A stretch of 64,000 bases of DNA from Penaeus vannamei (taxonomy: Eukaryota > Arthropoda > Malacostraca > Decapoda > Penaeidae). Each line of letters begins with the position of its first letter. Position 1 is the first letter of the stretch. The translations under genes were made by a program, and so were the position numbers. The notes below the pieces were generated by a model. The model saw nothing but the letters and a program-made list of their open reading frames with translations, was not told where the DNA came from and did not search any database. Location of the stretch: positions 19,049,481 through 19,113,480 of the forward strand of contig NC_091578.1 of assembly GCF_042767895.1 (NCBI RefSeq), written 5' to 3'. Shown here in pieces: positions 12,430 through 27,300 of this stretch.

Positions 12430-13740
12430 CTCATAATTACCATTAAAAAGCGAAAAGTTTTTTTTTCGACGTTTCTCTCAAAAGGCTAGATTTTGCCGTT
12501 TTTTCGACTTTTGGGATTTTACAACTGTCCATTATTTCATTATAAATTGACTGAATGATGACTATTATCATTATTATCATTACTGTCATCATTTTTATGA
12601 TTATCATTATAGGCATTATCCTCATGATTATCATTATTATAAAAAAAACGTTTTTTTCGACGTTTCTCTCAAAAGGCTAGATTTTGGCGTTTTTTCGACT
12701 TTTGGGATTTTATTACTTCTGGCCTTGATTCATTATAAATGGACTGAATGATGATTATTATCACCATTATTATCATTACTGTCATCATTTTCATGATTAT
12801 TATCATTATAGTCATTATCCTCATAATTATAATTATTATTATGATCATTATTGCAGTGATAATAATTATTATGCTAATTATTTTTGCTATTTTTATCATT
12901 ATAACTATTTATATAATGATAATAGCAATAATGATGATCTTAGAAATAATAATGACAATAATAATAAATATTATGACAATGATAATGTTATTATTATTTC
13001 TATTGCTATTATTAGTATGGAAATTATTGGAAGAGAGTTAATTATTGCTATTATTGCAGTAATTATCAAGAGTATCATTATAATTATGACTATCATTAAT
13101 ATTGTCATTATCATATTCATTATCATCATAATTATCATTATTGTCAATAATAAAGGAATAATCAGGGAAATCAATATAATTACCTGAATTAATGTTAAAA
13201 TTCCCATAATTACCATTAGAAAGCGAAAAGGTTTTTTTTCGACGTTTCTCTCAAAAGGCTGTAATACGCTAGATTATGCCGTTTTCTCGACTTTTGGGAT
13301 TTTATTACTTCTGGCCATTATTTCATTATAAATTGACTGGATGATGATTATTATCACCATTATCATTACTGTCACCATTTTTATGATTATTATCATCATA
13401 GTCATTAACCTCATGATTATCAATATTATAAAAAAAAGTTTTTTTTTTCGATTTTTTTCTCAAAAAGTCTAGATTTTGCCGTTTTTTTTCGACTTCTGGG
13501 ATTTTATTACTTCTGGACTTTATTTCATTATAAATGGACTGAATGATGATTATTATCATCCTTATTAAGATTACTGTCATAATTTTTATGATTATTATCA
13601 TTATAGTAATTATCCTCATGATTATTATTATTATTATGATCATTATTGCAGTGATAATAATTATTATGCTAATCATTATTGCTATTTATATCATCATAAC
13701 TATTTATATAATGAAAGTAGCAATAATGATGTTTTTTCGT
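12430..13740 (+). repeat. Short/long alternating satellite units (higher-order pattern)
   Basis: Two short units (cores at about 12,470 and 13,240, each about 200 bp) share the same internal deletion. In both, CTCATGATTATC followed by ATTATAAAAAAAA (near 12,630) or its ATATTATAAAAAAAA form (near 13,425) joins straight to the next core. A full-length unit lies between them. Both also share the variant TAAATTGACTG in place of TAAATGGACTG. The simplest reading is that a short-plus-long pair was duplicated as one block. Confidence 0.7.
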
Positions 13741-16700
13741 CGTTTGGGATTTTATTACTTTTGGCCTTTATTTCATTATAAATGGACTTAATGACAATTA
13801 TTATTATCAGTATTATCATTATTGTCATCATTTTTATGATTATTATCATTATAGTCATTATCATCATGATTATATTATTATTATCATCATTATTGCAGTT
13901 ATAATAATTATTATGCTAATTATTGCTACTTATATAATGATAATAGCAATAATGATGATCTTAGAAATAATAATGGCTATAATGATAATTATAATGGCAA
14001 TGATAATGATGTTATTATTATTTCTATTGCCATTATTATATTGGAAATCATTTGAAGAGAGTTAATTTTTGCTATTATTGCAGTAATTCTCAAGATTATC
14101 ATTATATTTATGACTTTATCATTAATATCATTATAAATGTCATTATCATCATAACTATCATCATTATTGTCAATAATAAAGGCATCATCAGGGAAATCAT
14201 CATAATTACCTGAATTAATGTTAAAATCCCCATAATTACCATTAGAAAGCGAAAAGTTTTTTTTTCGACGTTCCTCTCATAAGGCTGCTAGATTTTGCCG
14301 TTTTTTTTCGACGTTTGGGATTTTATTACTTTTGGCCTTGATTTCATTATAAATGGACTGAATGATGATTATTATCATTATTATTATCATTACTGTCATC
14401 ATTTTTATGATTATTATCATTATAGTCATTATCATCATGATTATCATTATTATTATCATCATCATTGCAGTTATAATAATTAGTATGCTAATTATTATTG
14501 CTATTTTTATCATTATAACAATTTATATAATGGTAATAGCAATAATGATGATCTTAGAACTAATAATGACAATAATAATAATTATAATGACAATGATAAT
14601 GATATTATTTGTATTGCCATTATTGGTATGGAAATTATTGGAATAGAGTTAATTATTGCTATTATTGCAGTAATTATCAAGAGTATCATTATATTTATGA
14701 CTTTATCATTATCATTATTATAGTCATTATCATTGTCATTACCATCATAATTATCATCATTATTGTCAATAATAATGGAATCATCAGGGAAATCATATTT
14801 ACCTGAATTAATGTTAAAATCCTCATAATTACCATTAAAAAGCGAAAAGGGTTTTTTCGACGTTTCTCTCAAAAGTCTGTAATACGCTAGATTTTGCCGT
14901 TTTTTCGACTTTTGGGATTTTATAACTTCTGGCCTTTATTTAATTATAAATGGACTGAATGATAATTATTATCATCATTATTATCATTACTGTCATCATT
15001 TTTATGATCATTATCATTATAGTCATTATCATCAAGATTTTCATTTTTATTATCATCATTATTGGAGTTATAATGATTAGTATGCTAATTATTATTGCTA
15101 TTTTCATCATTATAAATATTTATATAATGATAATAGCAATAATGATAATCAAAAATACTAATGACAATAATGATAATTATAATGACAATATTGTTATTAA
15201 TATTTCTATTGTCATTATCAGTATGGAAATTATTGGAAGAGAGTTAATTATTGCTATTTTTGCAGTAACTATCAAGATTACCATTATAATTATGACTTTA
15301 TCCTAATTATCATTATTATTGTCCTTATCTTTGTCATTATCATCATAATTATCATTATTATTGTCAATAATAAAGGAATCATTATGGAAATCATAATTAC
15401 CTGAATTAATGTTAAAATCCTCATAATTACCATTAAAAAGCGAAAAGGGTTTTTCTCGATGTTTCTCTCAAAAGGCGGTAATACGCTAGATTTTGCCGTT
15501 TTTTCGACTTTTGGGATTTTATAACTTATGGCCTTTATTTCATTATAAATGGATTGAATGATAATTATCATTATTATCATTACTGTCATCATTTTTATGA
15601 TTATCATTATTATTATTATCATTATTGCAGTTGTAATAATTATCATGCTAATTATTATTGCTAAAAATAGCATTATAACTAATTATATAATGATAATAGT
15701 AATAATGATGATCTTAGAAATAATAATGACAATAATTATTGGAATATAGTTAATTAGTGCTATTATTGCAGTAATTATCAAGAGTATCATTATATTTATG
15801 ACTTTATCATTATTATCATTATCATAGTCATTATCATCATAATTATCATTATTGTCAATAATAAAGGAATCATCAGGGAAATCATCATAATTACCTGAAT
15901 TGATGTTAAAATCCCCATAATTACCATTATAAAGCGAAAAGGTTTTTTTTTCGACTTTTCTCTCGAAAGGCTGTAATACGCTAGATTTTTCCGTTTTTTT
16001 TTCGACTTTTGGGATTTTATTACTTCTGGCCATTATTTCATTATAAATTGACTGAATGATGATTATTATCATCATTATCATTATTGTCATCATTTTTATG
16101 ATTATTATTCATATAGTCATTATCCTCATGGGTATCATTATTATTATAATCATTAATGCAGTTATAATAATTAGTATGCTAATTATTATTGCTATTTTTA
16201 TCATTATAACTATTTATATAATGATAATAGCAATAATGATGATCTTAGAAATAATAATGACAATAATAATAATAATTATAATGACAATGATAATGATGTT
16301 ATTATTATTTCTATTGCCATTATTAGTATGGAAATTATTGGAATAGAGTTAATTATTGCTATTATTGCAGTAAATATCAAGAGTATCATTATATTTATGA
16401 CTTTATCATTATCATTATTATTGTCATTATCATTGTCATTACCATCATAATTATCATTATTGTCAATAATAAAGGAATCATCAGGGAAATCATCATATTT
16501 ACCTGAATTAATGTTAAAATCCTCATAATTACCATTGAAAAGCGAAAAGGTTTTTTTCGACGTTTCTCTCAAAGGGCTGTAATAAGCCAGATTTTGCCGT
16601 TTTTTCGACTTTTGGGATTTTATAACTTCTGGCCTTTATTTCATTATAAATGGGCTGAATGATAATTATTATCATCATTATTATCATTACTGTCATCATT

Positions 16701-18595
16701 TTTATGATTATTATCATTATAGTCATTATCATCATGATTATGATTATTATTATCATTATTATTGGAGTTATAATGATCAGTATAATAATTACTATGCTAA
16801 TTATTATTGCTATTTTCATCATTATAAATATTTATATAATGATAATAGCAATAATGATGATCTTAGAAATACTAATGACAATAAAAATTATTATAATGAC
16901 AATGATAATGATATGATTAATATTTCTATTGCCATTATCAGTATGGAAATAATTGGAATAGAGTTAATTATTGCTTTTATTGCAGTAATTATCAAGATTA
17001 TCATTATATTTATGACTTTATCATTATCATTATTATTGTCATTATCATCATAATTATCATCATTATTGTATATAATAGAGGAATCACCATGGAAATCATT
17101 ATAATTGCCTGAATTAATGTGAAAATCCTCATAATTACCATTAAAAAGCGATTTTTTTTCGACGTTCCTCTCAAAAGGCTGTAATAAGCTAGATTTTGCC
17201 GTTTCTTCGACTCTTGGGATTTTATTACTTCTGGCCTTTATTTCATTATAAATTGACTGAATGATAATTATTATCATCATTATTATCATTACTGTCATCA
17301 TTTTTATGATTATTATCATTATAGTCATTATGATCGTGATTATCATTATTATTATCATCATTATTGCAGTTATAATAATTATTATGCTAATTATTAATGC
17401 TATTTTTATCATTATAACTATTTATATAATGATAATAGCAATAAAGATGATCTTAGAAATAATGATGATCTTAGAAATAATGGCAGTAATAATAATTATA
17501 ATGACAATGATAATGATATAATTATTTCTATTGCCATTATTAGTAAGGAAATTATTGAAATAGTGTTAATTTTTGCTGTTATTGCAGTAACTATCAAGAT
17601 TATCATTATAATTATGACTTTATCCTTTTTATCATTATTATTGTCCTTATCTTTGTCATTATTATCATAATTATCATTATTATTGTCAATAAAGGAATCA
17701 TCAGGGAAATCATCATAATTACCTGAATTAATGTTAAAATCCTCATAATTACCATGAAAAAGCGAAAAGGTTTTTTCGACGTTTCTCTCAAAATGCTGTA
17801 ATACGCTAGATTTTGCCGTTTTTTCAATTTTTGGGATTTTATAACTTCTGGTCTTTATTTAATTATAAATGGACTGAATGATAATTACTATCATTATTAT
17901 CATTACTGTCATCATTTTTATGATTATTATCATTATAATCATTATCATCATGATTATGATTATTATTATCATTATTGCATTTGTAATAATTATCATGCTA
18001 ATTATTATTGCTATTTTTATCATTATAACTAATTATATAATGATAATAGCAATAATGATGATCTAAGAAATAATAATGACAATAATACTATTTATATTGA
18101 CAATGATAATGATGTTATTATTATATCTATTGCCATTATTAGTATGGAAATTATTGGGATAGAGTTAATTATTGCTATTATTGCAGTAATTATCAAGATT
18201 ATCATTTTAATTATGACCTTATTATTATCATTATTATTGTCATTATCATTGTCATTATCTTCATTAATGTCAGTAATAAAGGAATCATTATGGAAATCAT
18301 TATAATTGGCTGAATTAATGTTAAAATCCTCATAATTACCATTAAAAAGCGAAAAGGTTTTTTTTTCGACGTTCCTCTCAAAAGGCTGTAATACGCTAGA
18401 TTTTGCCTTTTTTCGACTTTTGGGATTTTATTACTTCTGGCCTTTATTTCATTATAAATTCACTGAATGATAATTATTATCATTATTATCTTTACTGTCA
18501 TCATTTTTATGATTATTATCATTATAGTCATTATGATCGTGATTATCATTATTATTATCATCATTATTGCAGTTATAATAATTATTATGTTAATT

Positions 18596-18648
18596 ATTAT
18601 TGCTATTTTTATCATTATAACTATTTATATAATGATAATAGCAATAAT
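18596..18648. repeat. Conserved dyad 1 of the satellite unit (representative copy)
   Basis: ATTATTGCTAT (18,596-18,606) pairs perfectly with ATAGCAATAAT (18,638-18,648). After a TTT bulge, TATCATTAT (18,610-18,618) pairs with ATAATGATA (18,629-18,637), leaving a 10-base loop. The same 20-bp stem recurs in most full units of the main subfamily, for example around 5,380-5,430 and 14,495-14,550, and in reverse in the minus-strand blocks. It could form a cruciform or an RNA hairpin if transcribed. Function is unknown. Confidence 0.75.
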
Positions 18649-18757
18649 GATGATCTTAGAAATAATAATGACAATAATACTAATTATATTGACAATGATA
18701 ATAATGTTATTATTATATCTATTGCCATTATTAGTATGGAAATTATTGGAATAGAGT

Positions 18758-18784
18758 TAATTATTGCTATTATTGCAGTAATTA
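18758..18784. repeat. Conserved dyad 2 of the satellite unit (representative copy)
   Basis: TAATTATTGC (18,758-18,767) and GCAGTAATTA (18,775-18,784) form a 9-of-10 bp stem around a TATTATT loop. The sequence recurs in nearly every full unit just after GGAATAGAG. The 5' breakpoint of RTE copy 4 (60,422-60,431) falls exactly at the outer edge of the right arm of such a dyad. Confidence 0.7.
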
Positions 18785-19689
18785 TCAAGATTATCATTTT
18801 AATTATGACTTTATCATTATTATCATTAATATTGTCATTATCATTGTCATTATCATAATTATCATTATTATTGTCAATAATAAAGAAATCATCATGGAAA
18901 TCATCATAATTACCTGAATTAATGTTAAAATCCTCATAATTACCATTAAAAAGCGAAAATGTTTTTCTCTCAAAAGGCTAGATTTTGATACGCTAGATTT
19001 TGGGATTTTATTACTTCTGGGCTTTATTTCATTATAAATGGACTGAATGATAATTATTTTCATTATTATCATTACTGTCATTATTTTTATGATTATTATC
19101 ATTATAGTCATTATCATAATGATTATCATTATTATTATCATCATTTATGCAGTTATAATAATTATTATTACTATTCTTATCATCATAACTATTTATAGAA
19201 TGATAATAGCAATAATGATGATCTTTGATATTATAATGACAATACTAATAATTATAATGACAATGATAATGATGTCATTATTCTTTCTATTGCCCTTATT
19301 AGTATGGAAATTATTGGAATAGAGTTAATTATTGCTATTATTGCAGTAATTCTCAAGATTATCATTATAATTATGACTTTATCATTATCATTATTATTGT
19401 CATTATCATTGTCTTTATCATCATAATTATCATCATTATTGTCAATAATAAAGGAATCATCTGGGAAATCATCATAATTACCTGATGTCATGTTAATTTC
19501 CTCATAATTACCATTAAAAATCGAAAAGACTTTTTTCGACGTTTCTCTCAAAAGTTGATACGCTAGATTTTGCCGTTTTTTTCGACTATTGGGATTTTAT
19601 TACTTCTGGCCTTTATTTCATTATAAATGGACAGAATGATAATTATCATCATCATTATCATTATTACTGTCATCATTTTAATGATTATT

Positions 19690-19790
19690 GTCATTATAGT
19701 CATTATCATCATGATAATCATTATCATCATGATAATCATTATCATCATGATAATCATTATCATCATGATAATCATTATCATCATTATTGC
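19690..19790 (+). repeat. Local 18-bp tandem expansion inside a satellite unit
   Basis: ATGATAATCATTATCATC is repeated in tandem about four times, where ordinary units have a single ATCATCATGATTATC segment. It is a private expansion of this unit, consistent with replication slippage or unequal exchange inside the ATN region. The motif is nearly self-complementary (GATAATCATTATC). Confidence 0.85.
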
Positions 19791-20839
19791 AGTTATAATA
19801 ATTATCATGCTAATTATTATTGCTATTTTTATCAATTTAACTATTTATATAATGATAATAGGAATAATGATCTTAGAAATAATAATGACAATAATAATTA
19901 TTATAATGACAATGATAATGATATTATTATTTCTATTGCCATTATTAGTATGGAAGTTATTGGAGTAGAGTATGGAAATTATTTGAAGAGAGTTAATTAT
20001 TGCTATTATTGCAGTAATTATCAACATTATCATTGTCATTATCATTTTAATTATCATCATTATTGTCAATAATAAAGGAATCATCATGGAAATCATTATA
20101 ATTGCCCAAGTTAATGTTAAAATCCGCATAATTACCATTAAAAAGCGAAATGGGTTTTTTTCCACGTTTCTCTGAAAAGGCTGTAATACGCTTGATTTTG
20201 CCATTTTTTCGACGTTTGGGATTTTATTACTTCTGGCCTTTATTTCATTATGAATGTACTGGATGATAACTAATCACCATTATTATCATTACTGTCATCA
20301 TTTTTATGATTATTATCATTATAGTCACTATCATCAGGATCATCATTATTATCATCATCATTATTGCAGTTAATTATTATGCTAATTATTATAGCCATTT
20401 TTATCATTTTAACTATTTATATAATAATAATAGCAATAATGATGATCTTAAAATTAATAATGGCAATAATAATAATTATAATGATTATGATAATGATATT
20501 AATATTATTTCTACTGCCATTATTAGTATGGAAGTTATTGGAGTAGAGTTGATTATTGCTATTATTGCAGTAATTATCAAGATTATCATTATAATTATGA
20601 CTTTATCATTATTATTGCCTTAATCATTGTCATTATCATCATAATTATCATCATTATTTTCAATATTAAAGGAATCATCATAGAAATCATCATAATTACC
20701 TGAATTAATGTTAAAATCCTCATAATTACCATTAAAAAGCGAAAAGGTTTTTTTTCGAAGTTTCTCTGAAAAAGTTTTTAATACTATTGGGATTTTCTTA
20801 CTTCTGGCCTTTATTTCATTATAAATGGACAGAATGATA

Positions 20840-21339
20840 NNNNNNNNNNNNNNNNNNNNNNNNNNNNNNNNNNNNNNNNNNNNNNNNNNNNNNNNNNNNN
20901 NNNNNNNNNNNNNNNNNNNNNNNNNNNNNNNNNNNNNNNNNNNNNNNNNNNNNNNNNNNNNNNNNNNNNNNNNNNNNNNNNNNNNNNNNNNNNNNNNNNN
21001 NNNNNNNNNNNNNNNNNNNNNNNNNNNNNNNNNNNNNNNNNNNNNNNNNNNNNNNNNNNNNNNNNNNNNNNNNNNNNNNNNNNNNNNNNNNNNNNNNNNN
21101 NNNNNNNNNNNNNNNNNNNNNNNNNNNNNNNNNNNNNNNNNNNNNNNNNNNNNNNNNNNNNNNNNNNNNNNNNNNNNNNNNNNNNNNNNNNNNNNNNNNN
21201 NNNNNNNNNNNNNNNNNNNNNNNNNNNNNNNNNNNNNNNNNNNNNNNNNNNNNNNNNNNNNNNNNNNNNNNNNNNNNNNNNNNNNNNNNNNNNNNNNNNN
21301 NNNNNNNNNNNNNNNNNNNNNNNNNNNNNNNNNNNNNNN
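20840..21339. other. Scaffold gap, 500 N
   Basis: There are exactly 500 N characters. The satellite is plus on the left and minus on the right. A fixed gap length indicates an arbitrary join between contigs, so distance and relative orientation across it are not proven by the sequence. Confidence 0.98.
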
Positions 21340-24300
21340 TAATAATTATTATAACTGCAATAATGATGATAATAATAATGATAATCATAATGATAATGAC
21401 TATAATGATAATCATAATGATAATGACTATAATGATAATAATCATAAAAAAAGATGATAGTTATGATAATAATGATAATAATTATCATTCAGTCCGTTTA
21501 TAATGAAATAAAGGCCAGAAGTAATAAAATCCTAAAAGTCGAAAAAACGGCAGAATCTAGCGTATTACAGCCTTTTGAGAGAAACGTCGAAAAAAAACCT
21601 TTTCGGTTTTTAATGGTAATTATGAGGATTTTAACACTAATTCAGGTAATTATGATGATTTCCATTATAATTCCTTTATTATTAACAATAATGATAATTA
21701 TGATGATAATGACAATGATATTGGCAATAATAATGATACTAATGTTGAAGTCATAATTATAATGACAATATTGATAATTACTGCAATAATAGAAATAATT
21801 AACTATTCATATAATTTCCATACTAATAATGGCAATAGAAATAATAGTAACATCATTATCATTGTCATTATAATGATTATTATTGTCATTATTATTTCTA
21901 AGATCATTATTGCAATTATCATTATATGAATAGTTATAATGATAAAAATAGCAATACTAATTAGCATGATAATTATTATAACTGCAATAATGATGATAAT
22001 AATAATGATAATCATGATGATAATGACTATAATGATAATAATCATAAAAAAGGATGACAGTAATGATAATAATGATGATAGTCATTATCATTCAGTCCAT
22101 TTATAATGAAATAAAGGGCAGAAGTATTAAATTCCCAAAAGTCGAAAAAAACGGCAAAATCAAAAAACGGCAAAAAAAAACTTTTCGCTTTGTAATGGTA
22201 ATTTTGAGGATTTTAACATTAATTCAGGTAATTATGATGATTTTCATGATAATTCCTTTATTATTGACAATAATGGTGATAATTAGGATGATAATGACAA
22301 TGATAATGACAATAATAATGATAATAATTATAAAAGTCATAATTATAATGACAATCTTCATAATTGCACGTCAATAATAGCAGTAATCAACTCTATTCCA
22401 ATAATTTTCATACTAATATTGACAATAGAAATAATAATAACATCATTATCACTGTCATTATATTTATTACTATTGTGATTATTATTTCTAAAATTATCAT
22501 TATTGCTATTATCATTATAAAAATAGTTATGATAATTAAAATAGCTGCAATAATGATGATATTAATGATGATAATCATGATGATAAAGACTATAATGATA
22601 ATAATCATAAGAATAATGACAGTAATGATAATAATGATAATAGTTATTATCCAGTCCATTTATTATGAAATAAAGGCCAAAAATGTTAAATCCCAAAAAA
22701 AGAAAAAACGGCATAATCTAGCGTATTACAGCCTTCTGAGAGAAACGTCGAAAAACACCCTTTTCACTTTTTATTGGTAATTATGAGGGTTTTAACACTT
22801 ATTCAGGTAACTTTGATGATTGTCATAATACTTCCTTCATTATATGCAATACTGATGATAATTACTCCTGATAATGACAATGATAATGACAATAATGATA
22901 ATAATGATAAAATCATAATTATAATGATAATTTTGATAATTACTGCAGTAATAGCAATAATTAACTCTATTCCAATAATTTTCAGACTAATAATGACAAT
23001 AGAAATAATAATAACATCCTTTTTATCATTGTCATTAGAATTATGACTATTGTCATTATTTTTTCTAAAATTATCATTATTGCTATTATCATTATGAAAA
23101 TAGTTATGATGATGAAAACCTTTATAGTAATTAGCATAATAATCATTATAACTGCAATAATGATGACAATAATGATGAAAATCATGATGATAATGACTAT
23201 AATGTTGATAATTATAAGGATTTTAACATTAATGATCCGGTAATTGTGATGATAATTATCATCCAGTCCCTTTATATTGAAATAAAGGCCAAAAGTAATA
23301 AAATCCCATAAGTCGAAAAAACGGCAAAATCTAGCGTATAATTTCTTCATTATATGCCATAATGATAATAATTATGATGATAATGACAATGATAATGACA
23401 ATAATAATGATAAGAATGATAAAATAATAATTATAAGGATAATTTTGATAATTACTGCAATAAAAGCAATAATCAACTCTATTCCAATAACTTTCAGACT
23501 AATAATGACAATAGAAACTAATAACATCATTATCATTGTCATTATAATTATTACTATTGTCATTATTATTTCTAAAATTATCATTATTACCATTATCATT
23601 ATAAAAATAGTTATGATGATGAAAATAGCTATAATATTTAGCATAATAATCATTATAACTGCAATAATGATGATAATAATGATGATAATCATGATGGTGA
23701 CTATAAGGATAATAATCAAAAGAATAATGACAGTAATGATAATCATGATGATAATAATTATTATCCAATCCATTTATAATGAAATAAAGGCCAAAAGTTA
23801 TAAAATCCCCAAAGAAGAAAAAAACGGCAAAATCAAGCGTATAATTCCTTCATTATATGTAATAATGATGATAATTATGATGATAATGACAATGATAATG
23901 ACAATAATAACTATAATAATAATGATAATAATGATAAAATCCTAATTATAATGATAATTTTGATAATTACTGCAATAATAACAATAATCAACTCCATGCC
24001 AATAATTTACAGACTAATATTGATAATAGAAATAATAATAAAATCATCAATATCATTATAATTATTACTATTGTCATTATTATTTCTAAAATTATCATTA
24101 TTACCATTATCATTATAAAAATAGTTATGATGATGAATATAGCTATAATATTTAGCATAATAATCATTATAACTGCAATAATGATGATAATAATGATGAT
24201 AATCATGATGATAATGACTATAATGATAATAATCATAAGAATAATAATAAGTAATGATAAAGATGATAATTATTATCCAGTCCATTTATAATGAAATAAA

Positions 24301-27300
24301 GGCCAAAAGTTATAAAATCCCAAAAAAAGAAAAAACGGCAAAATCTAACCTTTTGATAGAAAACGTCGAAAAAAAAACTTTTCTCTTTTTATTGGTAATT
24401 ATGAGGATTTTCACATTAATTCAGGTAATTGTGATGATTTTCATGATAATTCCTTCATTATATGTAATAATGATGATAATTATGATGATAATGATAATGA
24501 CAATAATAATGATAATAATGATAAAATCATAATTATAAAGATAATTTGGTCATTACTGCAATAATCAACTCTATTCCAATAATTTTCAGACTGATAATGA
24601 CAATAGAAATAATAATATCATTATCATTGTCATTATGATTATTAGTCATTATTATTTCTAAAATTATAATTTTACTATTATCATTATATAAATAGTTATG
24701 ATGGTAGAAATACCTATGATAAATAGCATAATAATCAGTATAACTGCAATAATGATTGTAATGATAATCGTGATGATAATGACTATAATGATAATAATCA
24801 TAAGAATAATGACAGTAATGATAATAATCATGATAATAATTATTATCCAGTCCATTTACAACAAAATAAAGGCCAAAAATAATAAAATCCCAAAAGACGA
24901 AAAAACGGCAAAATCTGGCCTTTTGAGAGAAACGTCGAAAAAAAACCCTTTTCGTTTTTTATTCAGCAATTATGAAGATTTTAACATTAATTCGAGTCAA
25001 TTGTGATGATTTTCATGATAATTCCTTCCATTATATGCAATAATGAGGATAATTATGATGATAATAATAATAATTAACATAATGATCATTATAACTGCAA
25101 TAATGATGATGATAATGATGTTAATGATGAAGTCGAAAAAACGGCAAAATCTAGCGTATTACAGCCTCCTGAGAGAAACGTCGAAAAAAAAAACCTTTTC
25201 GCAGTTAATTGGTACTTATGAGGATTTTAACATTAACTCGGGTAATTATGATGATTTTCATGATAATTCCTTCATTATATGTAATAATGATGATAATAAT
25301 GATGATATTGATAATGATAATGACAATAATAATGATAATAATGAAAAAATAATAATTATAAGGATAATTTTGATAATTACTGCAATAATAGCAATAATCA
25401 ACTCTATTCCAATAATTTTCAGACTAATAATGGCAATAGAAATAATTATACATCATTATCATTGTCATTATAATTAATATTATTATTAATTTCTAAAATT
25501 ATCATTATTGCTATTATCATCATAAAAATGTTATGAAAATAGCTATAATAATTAGCATAATAATCAGTATAACTGCAATAATGATGATAATAATGATAAT
25601 AATCATGATGATAATGATTCCTCTAATGATAATAATCATAAGAATAATGACAGTAATGATAATACTGATAATAATTATGATTCAATCATTTTATAATGAA
25701 ATAAAGGCCTAAAGTAATAAAATCCCACAAGTCAGAAAAACAGCATAATCTAGCGTATTACAGTATTCTGAGAGAAACGTCGAAAGAAACGCCCTTTTTC
25801 ACTTTTTATTGGTAATTATGAGGATTTTAACATTAATCTGGTAAACATGATGATTTTCATGATAATTCCTTCATTACGTAAATTACTGATGATAATTATG
25901 ATAATGACAATGATAAGGACAGTAATAATGATATTAATGATAAAATCATAATTATAATGATAATTTTGATAATTACTGCAATAATAGCAATGATCAACTC
26001 TATTCCAATAATTTTCAGACTAATAATGACAATAGAAATAATAATAACATCCTTTTTATCATTGTCATTAGAATTATGACTATTGTCATTATTTTTTCTA
26101 AAATTATCATTATTGCTATTATCATTATGAAAATAGTTATGATGATGAAAATAGCTATAGTAATTAGCATAATAATTGTTGATAATTATAAGGATTTTAA
26201 CATTAGATCCAGTAATTGTGATGATTTTCATCATAATTTCTTCATTATATGCCATAATAATAATAATTTATGATGGTAATGACAATGATAATGACAATAA
26301 TAATGATAGAATGATAAATTCATATTTATTTCTAAAATTACCATTTATTGCTATTATCATTATAAAAATAGTTATGATGATGAAAATAGCTATAATAATT
26401 AGCATAATAATCATTATAACTGCAATAATGAAATGATAATAATGATGATAATCATGATGATAATGACTATAATGATAATAATCATAAGAATCATGACAGT
26501 AATGATAATGATAATAATTATTATCCAGTCCATTTATAATGAAATAAAGGTAAGTTATAAAATCCCAAAAGAAGAAAAAACGGCAAAATCTAGCCTTTTG
26601 ATAGAAACGTCGATAAGAAAACCTTTTCGCTTTTTATTGGTAATTATGAGGATTTTAACATTAATTCAGGTAATTGTGATGATTTTCATGATAATTCCTT
26701 CATTATGTACAATAATGATGATAATTATGATGACAATGATAATGACAATAATGATAATAATGATAAAATCATGATGATAATGATATTTTTGATAATTACT
26801 GCAATAATAGCAATAATCAACTCTATTCCAATAATTTTCAGACTAATAATGACAAGTACGTAGAAATAATAACATCATTATCCATTGTCATTATAATTAT
26901 TACTATTGTCATTATTATTTCTAAAATTATCATTATTAACTATTATCATTATAAAAATGAATTATGATGATGAAAATAATAATAATTAGCATAATGATCA
27001 AAATTTATAACTGCAATAATGATGGTATTAAAGATGTTAATGATGATGATAATGACTGTAATGATATTATTCATAAGAATAATGGCAGTAATGATAATAA
27101 TTATTATCCAGTCCATTTATAATGAAATAAAGGCCAAAAGTAATAAAATCCCATGAGAAGAAAAAACAGCAAAATCTAGCGTATTACAGCCTTTTGAAAG
27201 AAACGTCAAAAAAACCCTTTTCGCTTTTTATTGGTAATTATGAGGATTTTAACATGAATTCAGGTAATTGTGATGATTTTCATAATTCCTTCATTGTATG

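Larger units (their letters stand above)
10814..20839 (+). repeat. AT-rich satellite array, block 1c (about 20 units)
   Basis: This is the longest uninterrupted satellite stretch, with cores at about 10,930, 11,270, 11,860, 12,470, 12,665, 13,240, 13,450, 13,740, 14,270, 14,860, 15,460, 15,950, 16,560, 17,165, 17,775, 18,370, 18,960, 19,540, 20,160 and 20,755. Most units are 560-630 bp. Those at 11,270, 12,470, 13,240 and 13,740 are shortened by internal deletions. The T-tract in the core varies in length from unit to unit. The block ends at a scaffold gap just after the ATAAATGGACAGAATGATA segment. No gene is seen. Confidence 0.95.

Noticed and set aside
18596..18650. CRISPR array suggested by regularly repeated sequence
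   Set aside because: Units are about 590 bp with no 25-40 bp repeats alternating with unique spacers, no cas genes, and the context is eukaryotic.
20811..21488. Long open frames crossing the N gap (also 46,977-47,661)
   Set aside because: Over two thirds of each consists of N, so they are gap artefacts.
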